Shown here: positions 46,801 to 58,012 of the stretch, one piece after another
Layout: every line of letters begins with the position of its first letter
Numbering within the stretch: the stretch's first letter is position 1
Source: Diploscapter coronatus
Lineage: Eukaryota > Nematoda > Chromadorea > Rhabditida > Rhabditidae
Reading direction: 5' to 3'
DNA length: 64,000 bases
NCBI GenBank assembly: GCA_964036155.1
Contig: OZ038422.1
Coordinates: 49,499,201 to 49,563,200 of the forward strand
Position numbers and translations under genes: made by a program
The notes under the pieces: model-generated
What the model was told of the DNA's origin: nothing
The model's database searches: none
The model's input: only the letters and a program-made list of their open reading frames with translations

Positions 46801-49620
46801 CTCTATAGCATTTCCTTTGCTGATCTTAATAGCCTTGACTGTGATGGTGTCACTAAAATGGATTCATGTTGCTCATAAATAAAAGTTATTTGATCTTACT
46901 TTTTAAAGGTGGCAATTATCTGCAGCGGAATAGTGGGAGCAGGTTTTGGGACTCCCATCTCATCGATTTTCTCCTCGGCCAATAACTCGAGCTTGAAGCT
47001 GTAAATACTAATCAGGTTATAGGTTTCGAATTTGCTATAAAATACCCTTGGCCTCTCGAATTTTCGGGAATTTTCCCTCTAAAAACGATGTGGTTTTCCT
47101 CGTTTAGAGGTTGATCGAGAGTTTGAGTGAATCTGGTCGTAGATTGTCCAGCTTCATAGTGGGCATGTTGATAGTCTTGGTGAGGGACGAAGTTTCTGTC
47201 ATCAGTCTAAAATTAGCAGTTCATTACGTTGCATATGAAACGTTCATCACGTAAAAGTGAAATTGGTTATCTTTCTTGCAATTTTTAGGCGATAATTTCT
47301 TATTTCGTTTCATTTTCCTTGCAAAAAGCATTGCATGATGAAGACTAGTTAGACATTTCTACTCTAAATGATGAAATAATTTCGCAAATTCATACGCCCA
47401 TTTGTTGCTCATTTGCACCATCAGCAAGGGGCGCCGGGATGTTTCGACCAGAAACGTCTTGGCTTTCTTTCTCCTTGCCGATTTTGGGAAGAGGAGTTCC
47501 AGGTCTACTGAATAATACTCAGAATTATTACAACTTTAGTAAATTTACAAGGACGCATTTTTATTTTCTTGGTTGTGTAGAAATATAAAACAGTTTCTAA
47601 GAATCACTCTCACTCTCATAACTAATTTGATGAACGTTATTCTACGCACTAGTTGAGAGAAACGGAACTACGATTTTCACTCAAAATTCAGTATTTCTTA
47701 CTGTGATTTTGATTTAAAAATTTTAAATGTTTCAAAACTGCTTTCGTTTATAATGGATAGTAATATGAAACTTACCTATCTGTCGGGGATCCAATTCTCT
47801 TCGTCCCCCTTGAGGCAGGTCTTGTGGTAATGTCGAACACCTCTGTCAATGCAGTAGGTGTAATGGATCTTGGATGGTGTTGTGGCTAAAGTTTTATAAC
47901 TAAATTTCGTGTTGAATAAAAATGGTTTTCAAATTTCGACATATTAATCAGAATAATTCTTCAATGATAATTAGTTGCTAAATCACTATAAAATACGAAT
48001 TTTTGAAGAACTAATTCGGGACCTGGACACTGACCGGTATCATCTTTTCGTCTCTGTTGTCCGGGACCATCTCCTCGCCCTCACTATCCGGGACAACCTC
48101 GTCTTCGCTGTCCGGAACGATTTCGTCTAAAATCACTCATTTCATTATTCGAAAATAAACGTAATTCTACTGTTAAACATTTTAAAATTATATAGTTAAT
48201 TGCAAAGTCCATTAATATGGCATTGAAGTATTTACCCGAAACATCCAGGTTGGCCAATCCTGGTGTCACGGTGGTCCGGCTGTAATGTCTCTGAAATGAT
48301 CAGTTTTTGAATAGTGTTAGCCAAATTATTTACTATCGATACCTCTGGGATGACTTCATCTTGCTTCTTCTCAAATAACTCTTTCGTTTTGATTGATGGA
48401 AGCTTCGATATTAGCTGAGACAGTGTCGCCCACTTGGCTTGTCTCTTCGTCTAAAAATAAATATCATAATTTTCGCTTTATTGCACTTCCAGTCGAATGC
48501 CGACGCAGATTTTACTCGCTATCTTACTAAAATTTAAAATGGGTAATTAATCTAACTCATAATCATTAGAATTTTCAGTATTATCATGAGCTAATAAGTA
48601 TTGGGCTAATCAATCATTTTTTCCCGCTTTCGAGAAAATTTTCTATAATTTTTTTTTCTTCCTTTAAACATTATCAAAAAATCAAATGTTAATGATAATG
48701 ATAGAAGACTATCAGCTGATTATCAAATAGATATCCGAATCCCTCTTTACTATGTTTATGAAAAAATATTGACCAGCAATGTGATAATTGTCATTCTAGG
48801 ACTCCATTGCATTTTCGATAAAATTTTTCCATTATTCGTTAAAGAATTGGACGAAAAAATAAAAATCGCTCTGTATAGACCCTATCACAATTATTCTTGC
48901 TAAAATTTTATAAGCAACATATGAAAGCTTGAAACATCATCTATGGCAAGCTTAGGTACTGTACTCTAGTATACAGTGTCCCTTTCCATATTAGTATTTA
49001 CCAGTCTTTAGTTATGACGGAAGAACGAAAGTGGGGAAATGCTTATTGGCCAACCCAATATCTCGAAAAATTCGCTTTCTTGCTTGGATTTATTATAAAT
49101 TGATCTTAGCTCTAATATGAGGTTAATCATGATTTTCCTTTTGTTTGAAAACTCACATCTTCTGCCTTTTTCTGCCTCATCTCCTCCTCGAACTTCAACT
49201 TCATCTTCTCTATGGCCTTTTCATCCTGCGTCTTCTCTTCGGCCGCCTTCAGCTTCATCGCCTCTATGGCCGCCTTAAAGACAATCGTTTTTTTGTTGTA
49301 ATTTCAAAATACTTTCGCTATCTTACTAAAATTTAAAATGAGTAATTGATCTAACTCATAGTCATTAGAATTTTCAGTATTGTTATGAGCTAATAAGTAT
49401 CTCAAAAAATTTGCTTTCTTGATTTGATTTATTAGAAATTGATCTTAACTCGAATGTAACTTTAACTATATAATTATGTTATTGGAAAACTCACCAGTTC
49501 AGCTGCATCTTTTTTCTTCTGCTCTTCAATCTTCTTCCGTATCCTCTCGAGTTCAGCCAGTCGGATCTTCTCCTGTTCTTCTTTGTTTTCGTCGAGCTTC
49601 TCGTGCGCGGGTGTCTGCAT
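34828..49620 (-). CDS. Coiled coil / galectin-like / OTU-domain protein
   Basis: Eighteen exons: 49620-49495, 49273-49157, 48450-48343, 48290-48236, 48126-48035, 47885-47776, 47507-47396, 47206-47048 (end uncertain by 2 nt), 46998-46900, 46852-46714, 46651-46538, 46481-46355, 46304-46240, 36347-36161, 36107-36018, 35946-35840, 35509-35369, 35154-34828 (about 758 aa). Residues 1-80 are a charged coiled coil (ERIRKKIEEQKKKD). Next is an acidic VPDSEDE/VPDSEGE repeat. The middle is a galectin-like beta-sandwich (HIVFRGKIPE, FKLELLAE, VKVFIDVKEHDFRVYVNDEA, LKKIKISGHIDVNNIEI). It lacks the canonical H-N-P-R and W-G sugar-binding residues. The OTU domain has GDGNCFYNSV (catalytic Asp/Cys), GDGVWAEQPEIASMADYL and PIRLLYNGQTHYDA (catalytic His), pointing to a ubiquitin-specific cysteine protease. 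The tail is acidic and Ser/Thr-rich. An acceptor at 49634-49636 lies 13 nt before the ATG. A donor at 34860 would instead splice in phase to module C. Confidence 0.85.
35659..35786. mobile_element. 128-bp inverted-repeat MITE
   Basis: TGGGACACTCC at the left, GGAGTGTCCCA at the right, with inner repeats such as GATTCAGAACTATTTGT. Intronic in the OTU gene. The longer element at 59649-60344 has the same ends. Confidence 0.75.
36510..38840 (+). pseudogene. Degenerate BEL/Pao retrotransposon 1 (protease, RT, RNase H)
   Basis: Plus-strand remnant in the large OTU intron. The aspartic-protease start (DSGAQHSFI) lies near 36720. The frame at 36800-37462 continues through the Pao protease/linker. 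RT pieces at 37536-38360 include YDASSH, GILMRIRIAP and a FIAEIFDPIGFIAP motif typical of Pao elements. An RNase H-like part at 38496-38840 reads FSKQRIA and SDATIALSWV. Several stops and frame changes separate the pieces. No LTR, gag or integrase is recognised for this copy. Confidence 0.82.
40738..42760. mobile_element. Foldback element, TTAA target (family 1, ~2.0 kb)
   Basis: Ends GAGTAAATGTCAG and CTGACATTCACTC. TTAA precedes it (40734-40737). The right-hand TTAA is split by a mariner inserted at its TA, and is restored if the mariner is removed (42761-42763 plus 44029-44031). The arms are repeats of family-1 blocks. The core (41815-42130) matches the loop region of the 5.3-kb palindrome (about 31060-31440). 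Confidence 0.84.
42764..44028 (+). mobile_element. Mariner element, copy 1 (1265 bp)
   Basis: Terminal repeats TTAGGTTGGTGCATAATTAG and complement, TA on both sides. The transposase remnant on the plus strand (about 42827-43954) shows TGDDSWVLYDN, YSPDFALSSYHLFYPL and a terminal WTSVVDNLGGYIID. Internal frameshifts and stops (for example near 43271 and 43636) break it. Nearly identical to the copy at 55022-56286. Confidence 0.92.
44488..44596. mobile_element. 109-bp hAT-like MITE inside BEL/Pao 2
   Basis: Ends CAGGGATGTTTGCGGTGC and complement-like GCACCGCCAACATTCCTG, with repeated GCGGTGCGGTGC inside. ATTAGAGT flanks both ends (44480-44487 and 44597-44604), an exact 8-bp duplication. Confidence 0.9.
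45791..46239. other. Remainder of the large OTU intron
   Basis: Contains a weak Pao-like tail reading (EIDSDSEFELPSKI near 45900) and otherwise no recognisable feature before the splice donor at 46239. Confidence 0.4.
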
Positions 49621-49678
49621 TTTCCGTTGGACTCTGCAAATGATAGTATTTTTCCTTCTTTAATAATTTCAATTATAA

Positions 49679-50698
49679 GAGGGAGTGTCAGGAAAAACCG
49701 AAGTCGGTATAAACAGGAGTCCGCAAATCGAGCTGATTTTCGTGGTGCTATCCGTTTTTTGAAAATCGATTACTTAGTGAAATACGGTAGCTTAAAGTTT
49801 TGACAGACCCGACCTCGGAAAAAACATATCTCCCTATGTATCAGACTAAATCTCATGATTCTTTTTTTATTTTGTAGATCTTGAGTAGAAGAATATCACA
49901 AATATAAAGAAAATTTTTAGAAATTAATTTTGACAGGAAAAAGTTATCCGAAGTTACCCTATATACCCGTACTGTATTTGCAAGGGTAATGTGAGCTAAC
50001 GTCAGAGTTTCCCATGAAATCTTGTAGAGCTCTTCGAGTTGATCAACTTTTGTTCGAGAACTTATTCTAAAATGTGCACACACACAGGGAGATATGGCTT
50101 TTTGAAAATTGTCTTTCATGAAGATCACCTTAATTTTGCGCATTCGAGGCGTTTTCATCCCAGGATCCCCGTTTTTTTCACAAAATCGATATCCTTTTAC
50201 GTAGAATTTAATGAGCTTTCAAATAAGATTATTTCCAGCAGGCTTTTTTCCTATCGATGGGGTCAAAATCGCAAACAACGATTACGGCATGACATGACTA
50301 TTTCTTCGGATATGCTAGTTTTGGCGGAAAATTGTTGATCACAGCGGGTGATCGTATTACAGTATTTGTAGTTTTTCATGGGCTATCCAACGCCGAAAAC
50401 CGCGTCCGATTTGGTTCAAAAATAAGGAAATTATGAATTTTTTCTGACATGGGGTATGTAAAAACTTGAAATTAGCATAACTCAGCACACTTGCATTTTT
50501 ATGAAAAACGGGTAGCACCATGAGAATCAGCGCGAAAAACCGTATCATATGGCCTGTCGTAAAGGACGCCCACTTTTTATAGAGCGCTCAACTTTGAAAA
50601 GTGGGCGTCCTTTACAACAGGCCTATCATATATGTGAAAATCAGCCAAATCAACGGATCCCTGGAAATACCGACTTTGGTCTTTCTTGACAATCACTC
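49679..50698. mobile_element. Foldback element, TTAA-type target (family 1, 1020 bp)
   Basis: Ends GAGGGAGTGTCAGG and TGACAATCACTC; ATAA/TTAA flanks (49675-49678 and 50699-50702). It lies just upstream of the OTU gene start. It carries a nested small MITE at 50551. Its inner part shares blocks with the palindrome loop (about 50040-50110). Confidence 0.78.
50551..50623. mobile_element. 73-bp hAT-like MITE nested in a foldback element
   Basis: GGCCTGTCGTAAAGGACGCC and complement GGGCGTCCTTTACAACAGGCC-like right end. TATCATAT is duplicated exactly (50543-50550 and 50624-50631). Confidence 0.9.
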
Positions 50699-51841
50699 TT
50701 AAAATGTTAAAAAATTTTGAGCTAAAAATCTAGGACAACATTTTAACAGCTTAATTTTAAAAACGATGATTTTGATAATCTTACTATCTAAATGGCATTG
50801 AGTAAATATTTGTCATGAATAAGATAATGATATTATGAGCATATTTTAACTTAAAACATCGGTTAGATAAGGGATAGCATACATTTGATGTCTTGGATTA
50901 TTAAATTTCACCAATTATTGTAAAATTAAAAATCTAGCAATCGACTAAAATTATCGCAAATGATAATTTGATAGGTCCAATCTTGAATTAACAGCAATTT
51001 ACAACGCCGTTGATCAGAATTTCGGTATTCGAGTTAATCAATGTAAAAAACATTAATGGGGGATAGGCAAGATAAGAAAATATTAGTAGTTTCTTTAAAA
51101 TTAAAAATTAAAAGATAAACTTCAGTACTTTCGTAAGACTATTTTGAAACTGTCGAGGTTTAAAAGCGTATACTCAGGATTAGTAAATTCTTAGAGTTTA
51201 TAAATTATAATAAATTTTTGAAAATTAGGATTTGAAAACAGGATTTTGAACGTTTTAGATACAAAATTGAATCAAGCTGAAAATATCGAAAACGTTGAAA
51301 TGGGAGTAGGACGATTTTAAATGATCAATAATAGTAAATGGTAAAACTAGATTTTTTAGTTAAAGATAAGAATTGTGATTAGTCGTGTAATTTTAGCTTT
51401 AGATAATTTAACATATGGGCGGAGAATTGATAAACGAGAGAAAGAAAAACAAAATTTTGGTTGAATGGGTAATTATGGTAATTGGAATGTTTTTAAGATG
51501 AAACTATTAACTTTTGCACAAAATATTGAAATAAGAAATTGGAATGGTGTATTTGAATTTAGTTAAACAGATTTAAAATAAAAATGCAAATTTAAATGAT
51601 CACGGTTTAGCGGATTTTCGTATGGGCTTTAAGATAATTGGGTTTCACATTTTCGTGTATCGAATAAGGCGGATTTTGAAGTGCGAGAAATAATTAATTT
51701 GATAAATTTAAAAAGGGGAATTTTTAGATTAAATATTAAAAAAAAATAACCGTTCTGGGGTTGTTTTTCGGAACTTAAATGTGACGAAAAGTGCGCGGCA
51801 GTAAAGGATGAGCTTGAGATAACTGTGTTTCAGTCAATTAA
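50699..51841. other. A/T-rich, no gene seen
   Basis: Very A/T-rich DNA without exons or recognisable repeats on either strand. Confidence 0.45.
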
Positions 51842-54173
51842 GACACGTTCTTTGAGTAACCCGAACAAAGGCCGGACAACTGCAAAAGTGTCTCGGATCC
51901 GAACCAAACTTATATGGTGGATACACCTATGGGTCCTAATCACAAAAATTTGGTTTTTATGTCCCGCCCCCAAAAGTGGGCGGAGCTAGGTGGGGGTCAA
52001 AGTTGGGTGTTTTGACGATTTGACACCCCTCAGGGGGTACAAATAAAACTTTTTTGCTATAAAAGATTTTCGAAAAATTTAAAAAGAATGAACATGGCCA
52101 TGGAATTGCACATCTTCTGGTATATAGGTTTCCAGGCAACAACCACCTGCTGGGTCAGAAAGGGGTCCTGATGTCAAAAATGGGAGTATGCCGACCCCCC
52201 ATTTTTTGCAGAAAATCGATTTTCCTGAAAAATTTTACGAGAAGTTCCGAAAATCCAATACTATATTCGGATTCTGCGTATCAAATTACCCTAAAATCAG
52301 TCCTGAAAAGCACAAATTAGGGCGGACATTTTTGAAAAAAAAGGTTAAAGTCCGTAAAGTCAGAGTACGCTTGAATGTTAACTATTGCAAACAGCACAAA
52401 GAAAACTTTTTTGCTATGAAAGATTTTCGAAAAATTTAAAAAGTATTAAGTAGTCTAGATAATTTTCCATCTTTTGATATGTGGACTTGGGGGGTTAGAC
52501 ACTTGTTGGGTGCGGGAGGAGGTCCTGAAGTTAAAAAGTGTCAAGAATGGCAGTTTCAAAACATGCATATTTTGCATAAAATCGAGTTTTCTGGGAAAGT
52601 TTAGGGGGAGTTCCGAAAATCTGATGGTATATTCGGAGTCTACTTATCAAATTACCCTAAAATCAGTCCTGAAAAGCACAAATTAGGGCGGACATTTTTG
52701 ATAAAAAATCAATCAAACGAGCGTGGCCCGAGGGTCGAATTTTACAAAATCGATCAAAAAATTTTAAACAGTACACGAATCGATAGCCCTTGAAAAACTA
52801 AGCAACTTTTGTGAAGATACCTCATGATTATCTATTATGGTATGCGTGGTATGGAGGTTTGAATGGATCAGACCCACGAAAATGACAAAAAATTCATGGT
52901 TTTTCGAAAATCAAATGAATTCGAAAAATCTTTTCGGAATATAGTAGTTGGAGGGCAATACTCCATTTTTGCTTCCCAGAGTACCGTTCTATCACTTTAC
53001 CATATTATCATATGGGTCCATGGTATACCACCCATATGGTACCCGAGTAGTACTATACCAAGATGGGTATCATTCGACTCGAAACTGACTGGTGAGTAAT
53101 ATTCGAGTCCATTTCTATCAATTTCAGCAAGTGGTTTCATTATACCATCATTATAATTGGCTATAACCACCTACCGAAAAAGACTAAAAATGGGGTATTT
53201 TCAAATGACCATAAAAGGCGATAGACTGATCTGTTTTTCAAGCGGTTTTCAGAATATTATTCAGCTCGATAAGGGTTTTCATTTGGTATATAACATGGTG
53301 GGTATTGATTACCAAATGGTAACTTGATCATATGGGTCGCTACCATTTGATACTATACCATGTTTGGTATCGTTCGGCTCCAAATTGAATGGGAATAAAT
53401 AATAGATGTCTCTAGCTTCAATTTGAGCCTAAATTTGGATAGACTACCTATGGAAATATTCTCGTATTATTTTCTTGAGAATTGACATTAAATTTTGGTT
53501 TTTTGAGTACCACTCCCATACCATAATAGATAATCATGAGGTGTCTTCACAAAAGTTGCTCAGTTTTTCAAGGGCTATCGATTGGTGTATCGTTTGAATT
53601 TTTTCGACCGAGTTTGTAAAATTCGACCCTCGGGCCACGCTCATTTGATTGATTTTTTATTAAAAATGTCCGCCCTAATTTATGCTTTTTAGGGTTGATT
53701 TTAGGGTAATTTGGTGCGTAGAATTCGAATATGGCATTAGATTTTCGGAACTTCTCCTAAACTTTTTCAGGAAAGTCGATTTTCTACAAAAATTCATGTT
53801 TTTGAGACTGCCATTTTTGAAACTTTTTAACTTTAAGACCTCCTCCAGCCTCAAACAAGTGGTTGATCCCCTAAACCAATATATTTCTAGAAAGTACATT
53901 TCATGGCCATATTCATCCTTTTTAAATTTTTCAAAAATCTTTTAAAATAAACAAATTTTATTTGTGCCCCCTGAGGGGTATCAAATCGTGAAAATGCTCA
54001 ACTTCGACCCCCACCTAGCCCCGCCCACTTTTGAGGGCGGGACCTAACTTTCCGATTTTTGTGAATAGGGTCCATGGATGTATCCACCATATAAGTTTGG
54101 TTCGGATCCGAGACATTTTTGCAGTTGTCCGGCCACTCTTTATATTTTGTTCGGGTTATTCAAAGAATGCGTC
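51842..54173. mobile_element. Foldback element, TTAA duplication (family 2, 2332 bp)
   Basis: Ends GACACGTTCTTTGAGTAACC and a diverged complement; TTAA at 51838-51841 and 54174-54177. Same arm sequence as the element at 25793, but the two arms have diverged more, and a short stretch resembling 'tatattttg' is inserted near 54140. Older than the 25793 copy by arm divergence. Confidence 0.86.
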
Positions 54174-54177
54174 TTAA

Positions 54178-55019
54178 AAATTTCAGCCAAATCAGCATCA
54201 AATTGTGACTATGGCACACGGATGTCAGCATTGATTAATGGTCATCAAGGAGCTAGCACAAACAATGGATCACATTAGTTCGAGAAGATACAACGGCGAA
54301 ATTATTTAATCTAATAATATAGGATCTCATTCTTGGTATTTTGATTAGAATTTCATTTAAGCTTCATTAGTCTATAGTCTAGTGTGTCAAAACGCACTCT
54401 TTTATTTTGTACTATTATTTTTTGTCGCATTATTTCGCGGTTTTACTTTTTGTATGCTTCTTTTCTCGCTCAAGCTATCCCTCATATTTCTCTCATCCTT
54501 GAATCCTTGCTTGATCTAATGGGAAAGCATGGTCAACCGAAGATTTTTCCAATTGATAGATCAATAAATTTTTTAGGTATTTTCAACTTGTAATTCTTGC
54601 CCTCCAAGATTACCAATAATCGAAAACACGAAATAAAACCACTAACACATTCCCCATGCCTCATAGCTCTCTTTCCATTCCTTTTCTTTCTCTTTTCGCA
54701 CATCTAGTGTTGAGTAATTTATGTAATTTGGTAGGGTTTTCAGAAAGTTTCATGTTGATTTCAAATTTCAAAATTAAAATTAGCTGTAAACGATAGTTTA
54801 ATTTGAAATCTCATATTCTAGAGCGCCGGGATAGTGTTATTTTGTTGATAGTCTCAAGCTAATGGAGGAAGGTGTAAAAGAATAAGATTACCAAATATTT
54901 TACAATCCCTAAAGCCACATAACATACATTTCGAGCACCTTTCTTCCCTCTTTAAACCACGGCCCATTTCTAGTTTCTCTAATTCTCTGACTCGACACCT
55001 TTATCATGATCTCAGATAG
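54178..55019. other. No gene seen
   Basis: Intergenic DNA between a foldback element and mariner copy 2, with only short chance reading frames. Confidence 0.4.
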
Positions 55020-55021
55020 TA

Positions 55022-56286
55022 TTAGGCTGGTGCATAATTAGTGTCCCAAAAATTAACATAAAATTTTTTGTTCATATCTTTATTTCTACTTAGGTTCAAT
55101 CAATGATATAACCACCTAAGTTATCAACAACACTAGTCCAACGAATGGGGAGATCATTGATTCCTTTGGCCCAGAACTCGGGCAGCTGGAAGTCGAAAAA
55201 GTCGGAGAGAGCCAATTTTGGGTCTTCATATTTCGCGAATGATTTACTCGCCAGGGACTGTTTTAAAGGATAGAACAGGTGATAGCTGGAAAGCGCGAAG
55301 TCAGGAGAATACAGTGGGTGGGAAACCGTCTCCCAGCCCAGGTTCACTAGCGTTTGCTGCGTCTCTTTTGCGACATGAGGGCGGTCATTTTCATGAAGGG
55401 GGTGGACATTTTCACTTCTCAGCTGATTTTCTCGGGTAGTTTGAGCAAGTTTCTTGAGCTGATGGATGTAAGTGGAAGCGGTGACTGTGGTGCCTTACGA
55501 CAGCAGCTTTCAGCACAGCATTCCTCTCGCATCCCACCAGCAGCAGGAGAGAATAGAAGAGAAACCTGTGTGAGTGGTGGTCGGGCTTCGGAACAGCTGG
55601 CGGCTCATCTTCGCGCGGGATCCAGACAGCGTGCTGGGTGGCGTTATCGTAGAGGACCCAGCTATCATCTCCAGTCACCAGATCCTCGAGAAACTCCTTG
55701 CAGTGCGGGTGGAGGAGGAGAAACTGACAGATGTTCATTCGACACTATTTTTGGGAGTCAGGGAAACGGTTGGAGATCCATCGAGCGAGGACTCTGTGAC
55801 AGCCAAGATCGTCAAGATGGCGTATGACGGTGGAATAGCAACATCTGAATGTAGTCGCCAATTCACGAGTGGTTGCTTCGGGATTCGCCTTAATAGCACG
55901 CAGCAATTCGTCCTCATTTACGAATGAAGGGCGGCTAAAGTGGTCTCCGCCTTGACAACTCATATCTCCCGACTCGAAGCGAATGAACTAGCAAGTGACG
56001 GTGCGTTCGAAAGCTGTGCCCTCGCTGAACATTCTAACAATATTTTGGGTTGCTGCCGCCGCGTTGGAGTCGCATCACTACTCGTAGAAGATGACCATAT
56101 AAAGCTGACCATGAGCATAAAGCGCATTTCTGTGCCAACTAACTTAGACGCTGTGATTCTAGACTTATATATGGGTAGCTTAGACACTTGGCTACTAGTG
56201 TCCGATACTTGCCAAGTGATCATACCTACTGACTAAAAAATAATAAATGACAAAAATTTTGGGACACTAATTATGCACCAACCTAA
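55022..56286 (-). mobile_element. Mariner element, copy 2 (1265 bp, inverted relative to copy 1)
   Basis: Same length, ends and transposase remnant as the copy at 42764-44028 but on the minus strand (about 56223-55096), TA on both sides. Scattered substitutions only. The transposase is broken by stops and frame changes as in copy 1. Confidence 0.92.
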
Positions 56287-56698
56287 TATAAGTAGGGGGC
56301 GGTCCCGGCCTAAGGAGAAGGGGAGAGAGGGGAATGGGCATAGAAAAGCACAGCACTAGGATCCATAGTTAGTTCAAGTTATTGTCTCCTACTGATGGTA
56401 TTATTCTGTACTACTAAATCTCTGGTCAAGAACCTGTCTACCTCAATTTATCACCTAAAACTTACTACGGATAGAAGGGAAAAAATTTGATCAACCTAAA
56501 TACCATCACAATATTACGCAAGTTTATGTAATCCGGCTTATCTACTTGGGGGGAGGGGGGTTTACTGTAAATTAAGGAGAAGACTAGATAGAGAGAGAGA
56601 GAGAATGGGATAGAGTAGGAGGCAGACAGCTGAGAGTATTATAGAGTGTGAAGAAGGTAGGTATTGCACTGTTTTCGCAGACTCAACCCCGAGAAATA
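56287..56698. other. No gene seen
   Basis: Contains short G-runs (56549-56560) and a (GA)n stretch (56590-56605) but no supported exon. Confidence 0.4.
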
Positions 56699-58012
56699 CA
56701 GGGTGGTTAATAATTATTGTTGACAAAATATTTTTCACCGTAAAAAGGGAATAAGCGTTCAAATGAAAAGCTGTTTTTATAAATAAGTTATTTAAGTCTT
56801 CAGAAACAAAAATCAATTAACAATTTTCGAAATAACTGCCATTGGCTTTGATACAGCGCCTGAGTTTGTGAGGGAACGAGTCGACTGAATTTCGGATGAA
56901 GTTCAGGTCAAGATCGGCCCAGGCTTTCTTCAGAGCTCGTTTGAGGGATTCCAAACTGGTGTGGGATGTCGAGCAAGCCTTTTTCTACAATTCTTTCCAT
57001 ATGCTATAATCCAGGGGTTCAAATCGGGGGAATGGGAGGCCGTTGAGAAGAGTCGATGAAATCCGGCATATTAGCGTGGTACCATTGTTGCACGGATTTG
57101 GTCTTGTGGGCAAGGATGGAGTTCTGTTGATAGGTCCAAAGACGTTGTCTGAAGTTGGTTTGGGTCCAAGGAAGAAGAATATCCTCGAATATCGCATCTT
57201 GGTAGACATCTTTGTTGATTTTCAGCCCTTTCTTAACGAAGGTCAATGGCGATTTTTCGTCCGAAGTCGCGACTGTTCAAACCGTCACGGACTGGGGGTG
57301 AGCTTTCATTCCGATGTTTCGACTACTTGAATTGGCAGCAGAGACATCTGGAGCAATAATACAGTCGTTTTGACGGTTGATGGCAGCTTTCACAGTGAAG
57401 CACAGCGAAGAATTTCTCATCGTTGAGCACAATAGTCGAATGCGTGCCAGTAGGAAATCGTTGCAGCAACTGCTTACATCTTTGAACCCGTACGGCCATA
57501 CCATTGGGAGTCAGGTCGTGAAAGTTTCAGGGCTTGTAGGGCTTGAGCTTAAGATCTTTTATAACAATTGAACGGGGGGCTGTGTGACTAATGTCCAGAT
57601 TTTGAGCCATTTTCCGGATTGACCTCTTGGGGTTTTGCTTAATTCGCATCCTGATAAGTTTCTTGGCTCTGGTGACGTTGAAAGTTTTGGGGCAGCCGGA
57701 ACGAAGCCTGTCAGAAGTAGAGTCAACCTCCCTGAATAGTTTGATGTAGCATGGGACCACTTATCGCAACTTCTTGAGCAGCCGAGCGATTGTTGAACTA
57801 CTATGTTTTTGCTTGTGAAACTCGATGATTGTAAAGCGCGTTGTACTCGGAGCTGTTATTCGAAAATTAACAACTGAAATGCTTTAAAACTGGGATAAAC
57901 AACTAAAGTAAAGCACGGCGATTTCATAAAAATAAAAAATAAATTATAAAAAACGACGTCATTTGTGCAAATGGCGTTGTAAAGTTGTCAACAATACTTA
58001 TTAACCACCCTG
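56699..58012 (-). mobile_element. Tc1/mariner-superfamily element, distinct group
   Basis: Terminal repeats CAGGGTGGTTAATAATTATT and complement, flanked by TA. The minus-strand transposase remnant runs from about 57790 to 56830. An HTH-like part contains LIRMRIKQNPKRSIRKMA. The last Asp region has NPLDYSIWKEL, followed by a C-terminal block (CIKANGSYFEN). Frames change between pieces, so it is inactive. The ends differ from the other mariners here. Confidence 0.83.
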
